From Candidatus Helarchaeota archaeon (GTDB lineage Archaea; Asgardarchaeota; Lokiarchaeia; Helarchaeales; HEL-GB-A): a DNA stretch of 29,241 bases. Below the pieces are notes generated by a model. That model was not told the DNA's origin. It saw only the letters and a list, made by a program, of their open reading frames with translations, and did no database searches. Positions within the stretch are counted from its first letter, which is position 1, and the number at the start of each line of letters is the position of its first letter. Positions 16,765 to 24,893 of the stretch are shown here, piece after piece. The position numbers and the translations under genes were made by a program. The DNA lies in the NCBI GenBank assembly GCA_016840125.1, contig JAEOSY010000664.1, forward strand, positions 1 to 29,241. The letters are read 5' to 3'.

Positions 16765-16887
16765 AATTCATCCACTCCATATCTGTTTATCACGTTCCTC
16801 TATAAAAATCACTTTGATATGAAAACCTATTATTATCGAGAAAACTAGAAACCATGTTGATCTCATTATTTTCTCTGTAGGAATTTT

Positions 16888-16899
16888 AAAAAAAAAAAA
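16888..16899 (-). terminator. T12 terminator of the small lysine-rich gene
   Basis: Twelve A on the plus strand (T12 in the minus-strand transcript) lie ten bases past the stop at 16909. This is the longest homopolymer of its kind that I noticed in the window. Confidence 0.55.
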
Positions 16900-16908
16900 T
16901 TGGGATTA

Positions 16909-17094
16909 CTACCTGCCTTTGCCCTTGGCTATGCCTTTGGCTTTCCCCTTGGTCTTACCCTTGGCTTTCCCCTTGGCCTTGGCTTTCCCCTTGGCCTTGG
17001 CTTTCCCCTTGGTCTTACCCTTGGCTTTCCCCGCTTTTGTCTTTTCAAATGGGTTATCTCTTAAATTAATGACATCTTCATCATCTTCAGACAT
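16909..17094 (-). CDS. Small lysine/glycine/alanine repeat protein
   Basis: The product has 61 residues. A short acidic head (MSEDDEDVINLRDNPFEKTK) is followed by a pure repeat tail of KGK, KAKGK and KTKGK units to the end. The tail is encoded by near-identical DNA repeats at 16919-17033. The chemistry equals that of the 172-residue protein at 10386-10904, and the two genes share an upstream element. Nucleic-acid or polyanion binding is likely by charge only. The upstream spacing contains GAAGTGAAGAGAA before ATG 17094, a modest ribosome site. The hydrophobic frame on the opposite strand is only a shadow of these repeats. Confidence 0.65.
   Translation of the reverse strand: MSEDDEDVINLRDNPFEKTKAGKAKGKTKGKAKAKGKAKAKGKAKGKTKGKAKGIAKGKGR
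16919..17033. repeat. Short tandem DNA repeats encoding the KGKAK tail
   Basis: Units CTTGGCTTTCCC, CTTGGTCTTACC and CTTGGC alternate in a patterned way across about 115 bases. Third positions are nearly constant, so the DNA itself is repeated and can vary in copy number. Confidence 0.75.
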
Positions 17095-17121
17095 TTCTCT
17101 TCACTTCACTTTCTTTCTGTC

Positions 17122-17170
17122 TAAAATAGACTAATCAGCTAGTGCAATCATTTATTACTTAAGCCTTTCT
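17122..17170 (-). promoter_or_regulatory. Conserved upstream element, copy B
   Basis: This is the partner of 10933-10981. It is the same 49-base length, ungapped, with six mismatches, and it begins 27 bases upstream of ATG 17094. Both copies keep the CTTAAGTAAT segment. Confidence 0.65.
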
Positions 17171-17257
17171 GTGCAGGATTTGGATGTTAGAATATCTAGA
17201 AAACATTCAAGGCGGCTAAAAAGCGAAAAGAAAACATAATCCATCTTTCATTCGCTA

Positions 17258-18586
17258 TTATAAATCATATAGGTCCAGTAAGAACCTAATCACGGTTTTT
17301 TCTATCGTTTTCCGATCTGAAGATCGCGCCATCATTCCGTACATTGCAGCACTACCTTTTGCGGAGGCCGAAGGGGTCGCTTTTACTTCCTCAACGGATA
17401 TTCTCAGGTCTTTGAGAAATTGATCCACAATTTTAGCGTGAGGTGGGTTTACTACCAAATGAAGACAGGGGGGAAATTGGAGCCGATCTAATAACCACCC
17501 CTTTCGTTGCATCATATCCCCTAGAACATAAATATCAATCTCATCAGACGTAAAAGAGAACACCGTCATATCCGGCTTCCCTAACACATAGAGTTCCGGA
17601 ATAGAATTAATCCCTTCTATAAACCTTTTGGTTGTCTCCATCATGACTTTAGCTAATTGTAAATAGCCTTTCTCTCCAAGCGCATTCAATCCAGCCCACG
17701 CCGCCGCAACTGTTGCACCAGGTCGAGTGCCGGTCATGGTGGCTGAGGCATAAACCCCCCCAGGCCATTCCGTATATGCATAAATTTGATGTTTCCGTAA
17801 GTTCTTCTTTTTGAAAAGGACGATAGACGTACCCTTTGCGGTATAGCCATACTTATGCAGATCCGCAGATATGGAGGTAATCCCTGGTACTCCTAAATTA
17901 AACTCAGGAATCGCATATCCGAGTTTCTTTAGCCATGGTAGCATGAACCCCCCGAGACAGGCGTCCACATGACACCCGACGCCGTTCTCTTCAGCGATCC
18001 CCGCAAGCTCCGAAATAGGATCAACCACGCCGCGGGGAAAATCACACGCTGAGCCCACTATTGCAATTGTATTATCATTTATTGCCGCTTCTACTGCGGT
18101 TACATCCACTCTAAAATCTTCTGTTAAAGGTACATGGATCCTCTTTATGTTAAAATAATACGCTGCTTTATCAAATGCGGGATGCACGGAGATGGGTAAA
18201 ATAACTTCGGGATCCTTAATCTTTTTCTTTTTACGTGCCCATTCTCGATAGGTTTTCATCGCCAATAGAATGCTTTCGGTCCCGCCTGATGTTATGGTAC
18301 CTCCGGTTCTCTGGTCCCCGCCCAACAGATCGGCCACCATTGCGATTACTTCGGCTTCGAATTGCTTTAAACTGGGAAAAGTCATCGGATTAATAGCATT
18401 CTCCGAAAAAAACATCTGGTGTGCTTTTTTTAACAATTCATCATGCTCCTCCGTTGCATGATAGACATACCCGAACATTTTGCCGGATTTCCAATCATAA
18501 TCTTTACTGCGAAGTTCTTTCATTTTCTCAAGGATTTCCTCTTTTGGCATCCCTCTTTTCGGTAATACTACTTTTGGTCTTGGCAT
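17258..18586 (-). CDS. Sphingosine-1-phosphate-lyase-family PLP enzyme
   Basis: This 442-residue group II PLP-dependent lyase/decarboxylase carries the full S1P-lyase motif order: NPMTFPS, TSGGTES (99-105), H135PAFDKAA, GSACDFPRGVVDPI, H206-V-D208-ACLGGF, ITSISADLHKYG with the PLP lysine at K245, WPGGVYASATMTGTRPGA, RKGWLLDRLQ, and a C-terminal SAAMYGMM segment as in yeast Dpl1. It lacks the N-terminal membrane helix of the eukaryotic enzymes, as soluble prokaryotic members do. The family cleaves phosphorylated long-chain bases to phosphoethanolamine and an aldehyde; the archaeal substrate is unknown. MfnA-type tyrosine/aspartate decarboxylases are related, but they match less well at the C-terminus. 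GTG 18592 overlaps the ribosome site; GAGGAG at proper distance selects ATG 18586. A TATA-like TCTTATAG lies at about 18621. Confidence 0.85.
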   Translation of the reverse strand: MPRPKVVLPKRGMPKEEILEKMKELRSKDYDWKSGKMFGYVYHATEEHDELLKKAHQMFFSENAINPMTFPSLKQFEAEVIAMVADLLGGDQRTGGTITSGGTESILLAMKTYREWARKKKKIKDPEVILPISVHPAFDKAAYYFNIKRIHVPLTEDFRVDVTAVEAAINDNTIAIVGSACDFPRGVVDPISELAGIAEENGVGCHVDACLGGFMLPWLKKLGYAIPEFNLGVPGITSISADLHKYGYTAKGTSIVLFKKKNLRKHQIYAYTEWPGGVYASATMTGTRPGATVAAAWAGLNALGEKGYLQLAKVMMETTKRFIEGINSIPELYVLGKPDMTVFSFTSDEIDIYVLGDMMQRKGWLLDRLQFPPCLHLVVNPPHAKIVDQFLKDLRISVEEVKATPSASAKGSAAMYGMMARSSDRKTIEKTVIRFLLDLYDL

Positions 18587-18648
18587 TTTCACTCCTCTTC
18601 TCTGTAGTCTTGATCGATCTCTATAAGACCTCTTATTCTTTGAACCAA

Positions 18649-18685
18649 ATTTAATAGATTTCGAAAAAATTAATATCTATTAAAT
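18649..18685. promoter_or_regulatory. 11-bp perfect inverted repeat in a divergent intergenic region
   Basis: ATTTAATAGAT (18649-18659) and ATCTATTAAAT (18675-18685) are exact reverse complements separated by 15 bases. They lie between the S1P-lyase-like gene and the divergent zinc-finger gene. This is a good shape for a dimeric repressor operator, or for paired promoter elements. Confidence 0.45.
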
Positions 18686-18804
18686 AAATTCAATGTTGTT
18701 TACACAAATTACTATTAGCAACTAATGTAATTCTATTGCACATGAATTGAGGTTAAGAGGAGTATGGCAGTGGATCCTGTGAAGGATTCCAGTCCCAAAT
18801 GTGA

Positions 18805-19656
18805 ATGCGAGAAAAAGAGTTGAAATACATGGTAATATGTGAACGTTGTGGAAGGGCATTGGAGTACATCCCTCCGGGTAAGAGCGTGAAGTATGGCCAA
18901 TGTAAAAATTGTTTTAGCTGGTTTCATGTCGGTTGTATAAAAAGATTTACGAAATACCATAGGTCTAAATGGATCCTCTGCCCCAGTTGTCGTTACAGCC
19001 AACCATATTTCTCGAAAATCATGACTATCGGGAAATTGATAAAAGATAAAACTGGAACGTTACGCTTCAAAGGCAAACCTCTCCCGCCGGAGGGTGAATG
19101 TGAAATGTGCAGTGGGAGTGGAACAATCACAAGTGGATCTGGCACGGTCGCGTGCCCCAGATGCAAGAATCCATCCCAACGTGAATGCGAATTTTGCGGA
19201 GGGAGTGGAACAGTTACCAGCGGAGTTGATACGATCACGTGTTCCAACTGTAAGGGGACGGGGCATCCTCTGGAAGAAAGGTTCAGGGTGAAGAGAGACG
19301 ATAAATCTTATAAATTACGTACTAAGCCCATAAGGTGGGATTACGAACACAGAGGGGCATGGATAGGAGGACTTATTGCCGCTAGTATTTCATTAGGTCT
19401 TTATATTCTTTTGCATGTGCTAATTCCTACTGTTGAAGATTGGTCCTTTGGAAACGCTTCTCAAGCGGGGGGAGTTATCTTTTTGGGATTTTTTGCATTT
19501 TTAATTCTTTTTATAGGAATTGGGTGTTGTAGTGCTGAATTAGATATGGGAGATGAACCTAGGAGGCCGGATGGAAACCTCAAAATTGAACCTATCATTG
19601 TGCTGATGGTTCTGATAGTCCAACTTCTTCTTTACATCATCTTTTTAGCGATATGA
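18805..19656 (+). CDS. Membrane protein with PHD/RING-like and DnaJ-type zinc fingers
   Basis: The product has 283 residues. Residues 12-62 give C-x2-C-x17-C-x2-C-x4-H-x2-C-x14-C-x2-C (C12, C15, C33, C36, H41, C44, C59, C62), the C4HC3 spacing of PHD fingers, with a Trp shortly before the last pair. Two DnaJ-type cysteine repeats follow (C99EMCSGSG, C117PRC; C128EFCGGSG, C146SNCKGTG). Three transmembrane helices occupy about 186-206, 223-242 and 262-281. Zinc domains facing the cytoplasm plus a membrane anchor recall membrane RING/MARCH ligases or chaperone-like proteins; no activity is proven. ATG 18805 has no clear ribosome site. ATG 18829 (residue 9), after GAGTTGA, is a real alternative. 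A 19-codon ORF (18764-18823, ending CECEKKS) after AAGAGGAG could be a coupled leader. Confidence 0.75.
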   Translation: MREKELKYMVICERCGRALEYIPPGKSVKYGQCKNCFSWFHVGCIKRFTKYHRSKWILCPSCRYSQPYFSKIMTIGKLIKDKTGTLRFKGKPLPPEGECEMCSGSGTITSGSGTVACPRCKNPSQRECEFCGGSGTVTSGVDTITCSNCKGTGHPLEERFRVKRDDKSYKLRTKPIRWDYEHRGAWIGGLIAASISLGLYILLHVLIPTVEDWSFGNASQAGGVIFLGFFAFLILFIGIGCCSAELDMGDEPRRPDGNLKIEPIIVLMVLIVQLLLYIIFLAI

Positions 19657-19730
19657 GAATTGCGATTTTCATCAAAAAACATAAGGCGTTAAGAGAACAA
19701 TAGTTAGACGATGGAATTTAGGTGTTGAGA

Positions 19731-20309
19731 ATGTCAGAGCAAAAAAAAGTTAAATATCACAAGCGTCCTTCACCTGAACGAGGGAAAGAAATAGACGAAT
19801 TGCTTGGAGCCAATAAATTATTGAATGATTTTTTAGTTTTAGCCATAAATGGAAGTGAAAAAGGTATTAGAATGAATCTATTAGGCCATACAAAAAAAAT
19901 GTTGGAATTACTGGAAAAGAACGACATTTCAAAAGTGAAAAAAGAACGGGAGTTTATGAATGCCGCGTATGCATTTTACCAAGGTGTGGCTACCTCGATT
20001 GAACAACTAGAGGACCAGTTACGCCGCCCACGCTATAAAGAAATAGAGCTGGCCCTTTTCAATGAGGCACTTGCCTTTCGGGGGAGGATTGCAGCCGTGA
20101 GCTTACAGGAAACTCAAAAAGAAGAAAACATAATCAAAGGATTCTTACTCGATATATTCACACTGACCGTAGCCAGTGGAATAATGGATGATCTGGTACT
20201 GGCTCAAGCTTATGAGCAAACCTTGGTATCGTGCCATGACTATTTAACGAAGATCTTCGGAAAACAACCCTTTGACCCAACACAGACACTGTTAACTTGG
20301 ACGCAATAA
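19731..20309 (+). CDS. Helical hypothetical protein
   Basis: From ATG 19731 the product has 192 residues. The frame opens at GTG 19722, but AGGTG overlaps that codon and fits ATG 19731. A basic N-terminus (SEQKKVKYHKRPSPERGKE) is followed by about six amphipathic helices (for example EIELALFNEALAFRGRIAAV and GFLLDIFTLTVASGIMDDLV). There is no membrane segment and no catalytic motif. It runs in the same direction as the zinc-finger gene, 75 bases downstream, and may be co-transcribed. The family is not recognised. Confidence 0.65.
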   Translation: MSEQKKVKYHKRPSPERGKEIDELLGANKLLNDFLVLAINGSEKGIRMNLLGHTKKMLELLEKNDISKVKKEREFMNAAYAFYQGVATSIEQLEDQLRRPRYKEIELALFNEALAFRGRIAAVSLQETQKEENIIKGFLLDIFTLTVASGIMDDLVLAQAYEQTLVSCHDYLTKIFGKQPFDPTQTLLTWTQ

Positions 20310-20448
20310 TTTGTGTATTTTTCATTTCTCAAATTAATTAAAGAATAAAATTTCATTTTTTCGCGGAGAAGTGAGCTCATCACGTTTATAAAATCATTTT
20401 TATAACTACAATTTGACAGCCCTACTTGCACTAATTGAGGGGAAAAAA

Positions 20449-23400
20449 GTGAAACGTGCTCATAGAATAGGTTTCATAATTTTGATAATGGTATTGGTGT
20501 CAATCTTTATTGTCAAAGAAACCCAATATAATAATGTATCTGTAATTGATTTTGGGCAGCAATTATCAATAAAGGCGGATCCTTTCGTGATAAATGGGAA
20601 TATTGCGTTGAGTAACAATGCCACGTCTGGAAATGGATCTGCAGGAAATCCGTACGTGATTGAAAATTATATCATCGATGCAAGTGGCTTCGGGACGAAT
20701 GGGTTATCGATTGAAAACACTGACGTGTATTTCATCCTTAGAAATTGCACGATCACCAACGCTGGTTCCAATATGGCAGGGATTAACCTGAAAAATGTGA
20801 CAAATGCAAAAATCATCAATAATACGGTAAAGAGTAATAGTCGGGGAATTTTTTTGGATTATTCATACAATAACACGCTTACCAACAATACCGCCACTAA
20901 TAACAATTTTGGAATCTATTTATATTACTCCGATTATAATAATCTAACGCTAAACGCCGTTAATTTGAATAGTGGATCCGAGGGCATTCTTATACATCAA
21001 TCCGACTATAACAATCTCATCAATAATACCGCCAAGGATAATTATTGGGGCATCTATCTGATGGGGTCAGTCAATAACGTGTTGATTAATAATTCTGCAA
21101 ACGATAATTCTTTTGGATTTCATTTGGAGGAATCAAACTACAACAATTTTACTCACAACACTGCCAATGATAATTTGTATTCTGGAGTCTACTTGCATTT
21201 TTATGGTAGTGGATGTCACAACAATAGACTGACGAATAACACTTTGATTCGAAACGGTAATTATGGAATTCGAATTGAAGAATCACACGATAATGTAGCT
21301 ACACATAACGAAATCGAAGGTTCAAGGTATGGAATCAGAATCGAAGATTCAACAAACAATCAATTGAATAATAATACAATTCATGGAAAGGGGATGATCA
21401 TGCTTGGAACTACCATATCTCATTTTATTCAAACCATAACGGTTGATAATATGATTGATGATCGCCCGATTTATTACTATAAACATCAGAGCAATGAAAC
21501 GATTCCAACAGACGCAGGACAGATAGTTCTCGTGAATTGCTCGTTAATGAAGGTTCAAAATTGTCAATTAGCAAGTGGGACGGTAGATGTATCATTATTT
21601 TATTCTAATAATAACACGTTGATAAACAATACGGCCGAGAATAATAATTATTGTGGATTTTTTGTTAAATATTCAAGCAACAACACGTTTACTAACAATA
21701 GTGTAAATAACAATAATAGGGGTATTAGCTTAGACGAATCACACAATAATACGCTTACTGATAACAATGTCAATGATAATGACGGATTTGGAATTAAATT
21801 AATTGGATCATACGATAATACGCTCATTAACAACACCGCTAATGGTCATAATTCGTATGGAGTTCATTTACAAGGCTCAATCAATAATACGCTATCCAAT
21901 AATACTGCTAGTAATAATGGAGATTATGGATTTTATTTAGAAAACTCAGACAATAACACGCTAATGAATAACGTGGGAGATAATAATGGAGATCATGGAA
22001 TTTATCTGTACCAATCTACGAATAATAGAATTTATCAAAATTACTTTGATATACCAATTGGATTTTCTGGAACCATTAATGATCATTTCATTCAAGATAT
22101 AACTCCAGATAACTTGATCAATGGAAAGCCCATTTATTATTATAGGCATCAAAGCGGAGGGGCGATTTCAGCTGATGCAGGGCAAATAGTTCTCGCAAAT
22201 TGTTCTTTGATAAACGTCACGAATTGTGTTCTATCAAGTGGATCAGCATGGATTTCACTTTTTTATTCAAATAACAATACAATTTCCGATAATGTTGGAT
22301 ATGGAATTCATCTATCTCAGGCAAAATATAACACGCTTGCGAGGAATTCCGCTGATACCAATGAAAAATACGGAATTTATCTAGAAGACTCACACAATAA
22401 TACCCTGAGAGATAATGATGCAAATACCAATACCGAGCAGGGTATTTTTCTAGAGGATTCAACCAATAATACCTTGGTATATAACGTTGCCAATGACAAT
22501 ACGGAGTACGGTATTTATTTAAAAAATTCAAACAATAACAATCTTACCCAAAACACCGCCAATTCCAACGATCTGTACGGAATTTATTTAAAATCATCTA
22601 ATACCAATAATCTTTCCCTCAATACTGCGAACACCAATGGGGAATATGGAATTTACTTGAGTTCAGCCAACGATAACACACTCATGAACAATACCGCTAA
22701 TTACAATGTTGGTCCAAATCCATTTACCCAACAAAATTCTGGATTTCGTTTAGAAACGTCACAAAATAACTTGCTTGTTAATAATACTGCTAATTATAAT
22801 TATCGAGGAATTGTAATAGCCAGTTCAAGTTTCAATTCCCTAATAAATAATATTGCTAATGACAATATAATATCGCTTGGGTCATGTTATGGGATTTATG
22901 TACTGTATGCGAATAACAATACGATCGCGAACAACACTGTCAATCGTAATTTACGGGGTATTATGTTACAAGGAGCGGATTACAACACGATCGCAAACAA
23001 TACCATTTCTAATAACAAATATGATGGAATCTTCTTCTTCGCTGCAGAATACAATGAAATTTATTCTAACAATTTTCACGGTTATAGCATTGGTTTTTCT
23101 GGAGCGTCTATAGCTCATTTCAGTCAAATAATAACCCCTGATAACTTGCTTGATGGGACGCCCATCTATTATTATAAACATCAAAATAGTGGGACGGTTC
23201 CAACCGATGCAGGGCAAATAATTCTCGTGAATTGTTCGTTAATGACTGTTCAAGATTGCCAATTAACAGGTGGTTCAATCGGGGTTTCGTTATTTTATTC
23301 AGATAACAATACCCTCTTTAACATCACATCAAACGGGAATCTTTTACATGGGCTCTATCTGGAACACTCAAACAACAATACACTGACTTACAACACTGCT

Positions 23401-24156
23401 AATACTAATGAACGGAGTGGAATCTCATTAGAGGACTCAGAAAACAACACCCTTTCTCATAATACTATGACCCATAATGTCATGTATGGGATTGAGATAT
23501 ATGGGCTCAGCACTAATAATACCCTTACAAATAACACGATCAATCAAAATATCGATGGAATTCATCTAAGAGCATCAAACAACACGATCGTCAATAATAC
23601 CATTAATGCGAATCAAGGATATGGAATTTATTTGTATGATGCTCATTATAACCTAATAACGGGGAATACCTTACATGATAATAGACAGTGTGTTTATGAA
23701 TCGGCAAATTGTATAGGTAATATAATACAAGATAATGACTGCCAAGATAGAACTCTACCTTGGCTCCTTATTATTTTAATCATCGCAATTAGCGCAGCAG
23801 TTGTAAGTGTATTTACTTTTATGCGTGGAAAGAAACAGGGTACTGCTTCAGCTGTAAAGGCAAAATCAACGTGGATCACCAGTGCGCTAGGATATTCTCC
23901 CGAACTTGAACATAAAATAGTAGGGCTTGATGAAAAACCTCAAAAACTAACAAGCATTCAAGATCCAAGCCTCATCCAATTTTTTCAACACCCTTTTACC
24001 TATCTCTCCAGTGAAATCGTAACTCAACTAGACCAGATGCCAATTCCAGAAAGCGAAAAAATCGAAGTCTTACACGAGCTTCTCATCCTCCCTCTTGAAC
24101 AACGACAAGAGTTAATAGATGAACTTCTTGAAAACCAAGGAGGAGCGGAATCCTAA
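20449..24156 (+). CDS. Giant NosD-type parallel beta-helix surface protein with cytoplasmic tail
   Basis: From GTG 20449 the product has 1235 residues. It has an N-terminal signal-anchor helix (about 7-24), then more than thirty right-handed parallel beta-helix rungs of 22-24 residues (pattern GIYLxxSxxNTLxNNTAxxN), a transmembrane helix (about 1103-1127) and a soluble tail of about 110 residues (SIQDPSLIQFF, helical end QRQELIDELL). The helix is interrupted three times by a related 60-65-residue module starting HFIQTITVDN, HFIQDITPDN and HFSQIITPDN, each with PIYYY and an ADAGQI/TDAGQI segment. Dense N-N-T sequons suggest heavy glycosylation. The frame opens at TTG 20413, but GAGGGG six bases before GTG 20449 decides the start. 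Ligand or carbohydrate binding is inferred. The cytoplasmic tail and the coupled regulator downstream suggest sensing. Confidence 0.85.
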   Translation: MKRAHRIGFIILIMVLVSIFIVKETQYNNVSVIDFGQQLSIKADPFVINGNIALSNNATSGNGSAGNPYVIENYIIDASGFGTNGLSIENTDVYFILRNCTITNAGSNMAGINLKNVTNAKIINNTVKSNSRGIFLDYSYNNTLTNNTATNNNFGIYLYYSDYNNLTLNAVNLNSGSEGILIHQSDYNNLINNTAKDNYWGIYLMGSVNNVLINNSANDNSFGFHLEESNYNNFTHNTANDNLYSGVYLHFYGSGCHNNRLTNNTLIRNGNYGIRIEESHDNVATHNEIEGSRYGIRIEDSTNNQLNNNTIHGKGMIMLGTTISHFIQTITVDNMIDDRPIYYYKHQSNETIPTDAGQIVLVNCSLMKVQNCQLASGTVDVSLFYSNNNTLINNTAENNNYCGFFVKYSSNNTFTNNSVNNNNRGISLDESHNNTLTDNNVNDNDGFGIKLIGSYDNTLINNTANGHNSYGVHLQGSINNTLSNNTASNNGDYGFYLENSDNNTLMNNVGDNNGDHGIYLYQSTNNRIYQNYFDIPIGFSGTINDHFIQDITPDNLINGKPIYYYRHQSGGAISADAGQIVLANCSLINVTNCVLSSGSAWISLFYSNNNTISDNVGYGIHLSQAKYNTLARNSADTNEKYGIYLEDSHNNTLRDNDANTNTEQGIFLEDSTNNTLVYNVANDNTEYGIYLKNSNNNNLTQNTANSNDLYGIYLKSSNTNNLSLNTANTNGEYGIYLSSANDNTLMNNTANYNVGPNPFTQQNSGFRLETSQNNLLVNNTANYNYRGIVIASSSFNSLINNIANDNIISLGSCYGIYVLYANNNTIANNTVNRNLRGIMLQGADYNTIANNTISNNKYDGIFFFAAEYNEIYSNNFHGYSIGFSGASIAHFSQIITPDNLLDGTPIYYYKHQNSGTVPTDAGQIILVNCSLMTVQDCQLTGGSIGVSLFYSDNNTLFNITSNGNLLHGLYLEHSNNNTLTYNTANTNERSGISLEDSENNTLSHNTMTHNVMYGIEIYGLSTNNTLTNNTINQNIDGIHLRASNNTIVNNTINANQGYGIYLYDAHYNLITGNTLHDNRQCVYESANCIGNIIQDNDCQDRTLPWLLIILIIAISAAVVSVFTFMRGKKQGTASAVKAKSTWITSALGYSPELEHKIVGLDEKPQKLTSIQDPSLIQFFQHPFTYLSSEIVTQLDQMPIPESEKIEVLHELLILPLEQRQELIDELLENQGGAES

Positions 24157-24846
24157 GTGGCGATCGATGCAGCAAAAAAGTTACAGCACCTCACGGAGTT
24201 TGAGGAGAGCGTCCTATCCATTATAAAAGAGCTATTACAAAAACATATCGTTTTCCAATTCAATTCTACGTTTATTGACTCTTGCCTTCAAAAATTACAA
24301 GTCTCCGAAATGAGAGTTTATACCGCAATCTACTCGCTACTACGACGGAAACTCATTGTTCATGGTTCAACTTTAACACGAGATCAAATCCTGGAAAATC
24401 CCTCTCGCGCTCTAATTTTTGAAAAGATCCAAAACCATCCAGGCATCCATATCCGGGAGCTATGCAAAACTGTAGATTTAAGTAACACAGTCGTTCGCAC
24501 GCATCTTAAAGTATTAGAGAGTTTTAATCATATCCGAAGAAAAAAATATACCACCCCTAAACTCGTACTCCTCTTTCCACATGATTTCCCTCAAACTTAC
24601 GATGATTTTTTTGTGGTCTCAAAGAACCAAAATGACCAGCTTATTATCCAATACCTCATCAACACCCAACTGACTCTTACCGACCTCAGTTCGCGCTTGA
24701 ACCTCCATCATAGTACCATTCAATATCATCTCAAGAAACTGGGCCAGCTTAACCTTGTCCTCCCAATCAAAGACGAAAATGGTGTTAGATATACCTTCAA
24801 CAAAGCCCTGTTGGGTATGTTAAGAGAATTCTTAGAGACATTCTAG
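24157..24846 (+). CDS. Two-winged-helix transcriptional regulator
   Basis: This 229-residue protein has two ArsR/MarR-like winged helices. The first is at about 82-130 (IFEKIQNHPGIHIRELCKTV, then NTVVRTHLKVLESF). The second is at about 160-215 (IIQYLINTQLTLTDLSSRLN, then HSTIQYHLKKLGQL). Both have the typical recognition-helix pattern. The N-terminal 75 residues are helical and may mediate contacts. The GTG start touches the stop of the beta-helix gene (TAAGTG), and AAGGAGGAG lies just inside that gene, so translation is coupled. Such tight linkage suggests the regulator reports on, or controls, the surface protein; it could bind the surface protein's cytoplasmic tail. That is inference. Confidence 0.8.
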   Translation: MAIDAAKKLQHLTEFEESVLSIIKELLQKHIVFQFNSTFIDSCLQKLQVSEMRVYTAIYSLLRRKLIVHGSTLTRDQILENPSRALIFEKIQNHPGIHIRELCKTVDLSNTVVRTHLKVLESFNHIRRKKYTTPKLVLLFPHDFPQTYDDFFVVSKNQNDQLIIQYLINTQLTLTDLSSRLNLHHSTIQYHLKKLGQLNLVLPIKDENGVRYTFNKALLGMLREFLETF

Positions 24847-24893
24847 ATTAAATTGTCTAACATAAACGCAGATTAGTTATCTCATTAAATAAT

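Noticed and set aside
16919..17134. Plus-strand frame encoding a Leu/Ala/Phe/Pro repeat that looks like a membrane protein
   Set aside because: It is only the antisense reading of the KGKAK repeats.
20449..24156. CRISPR-like or tandem DNA repeat array (recurring AATAATAC and AACAAT blocks)
   Set aside because: The repeats are in frame, degenerate, without spacers of constant length, and explained by beta-helix rungs rich in Asn and Thr.
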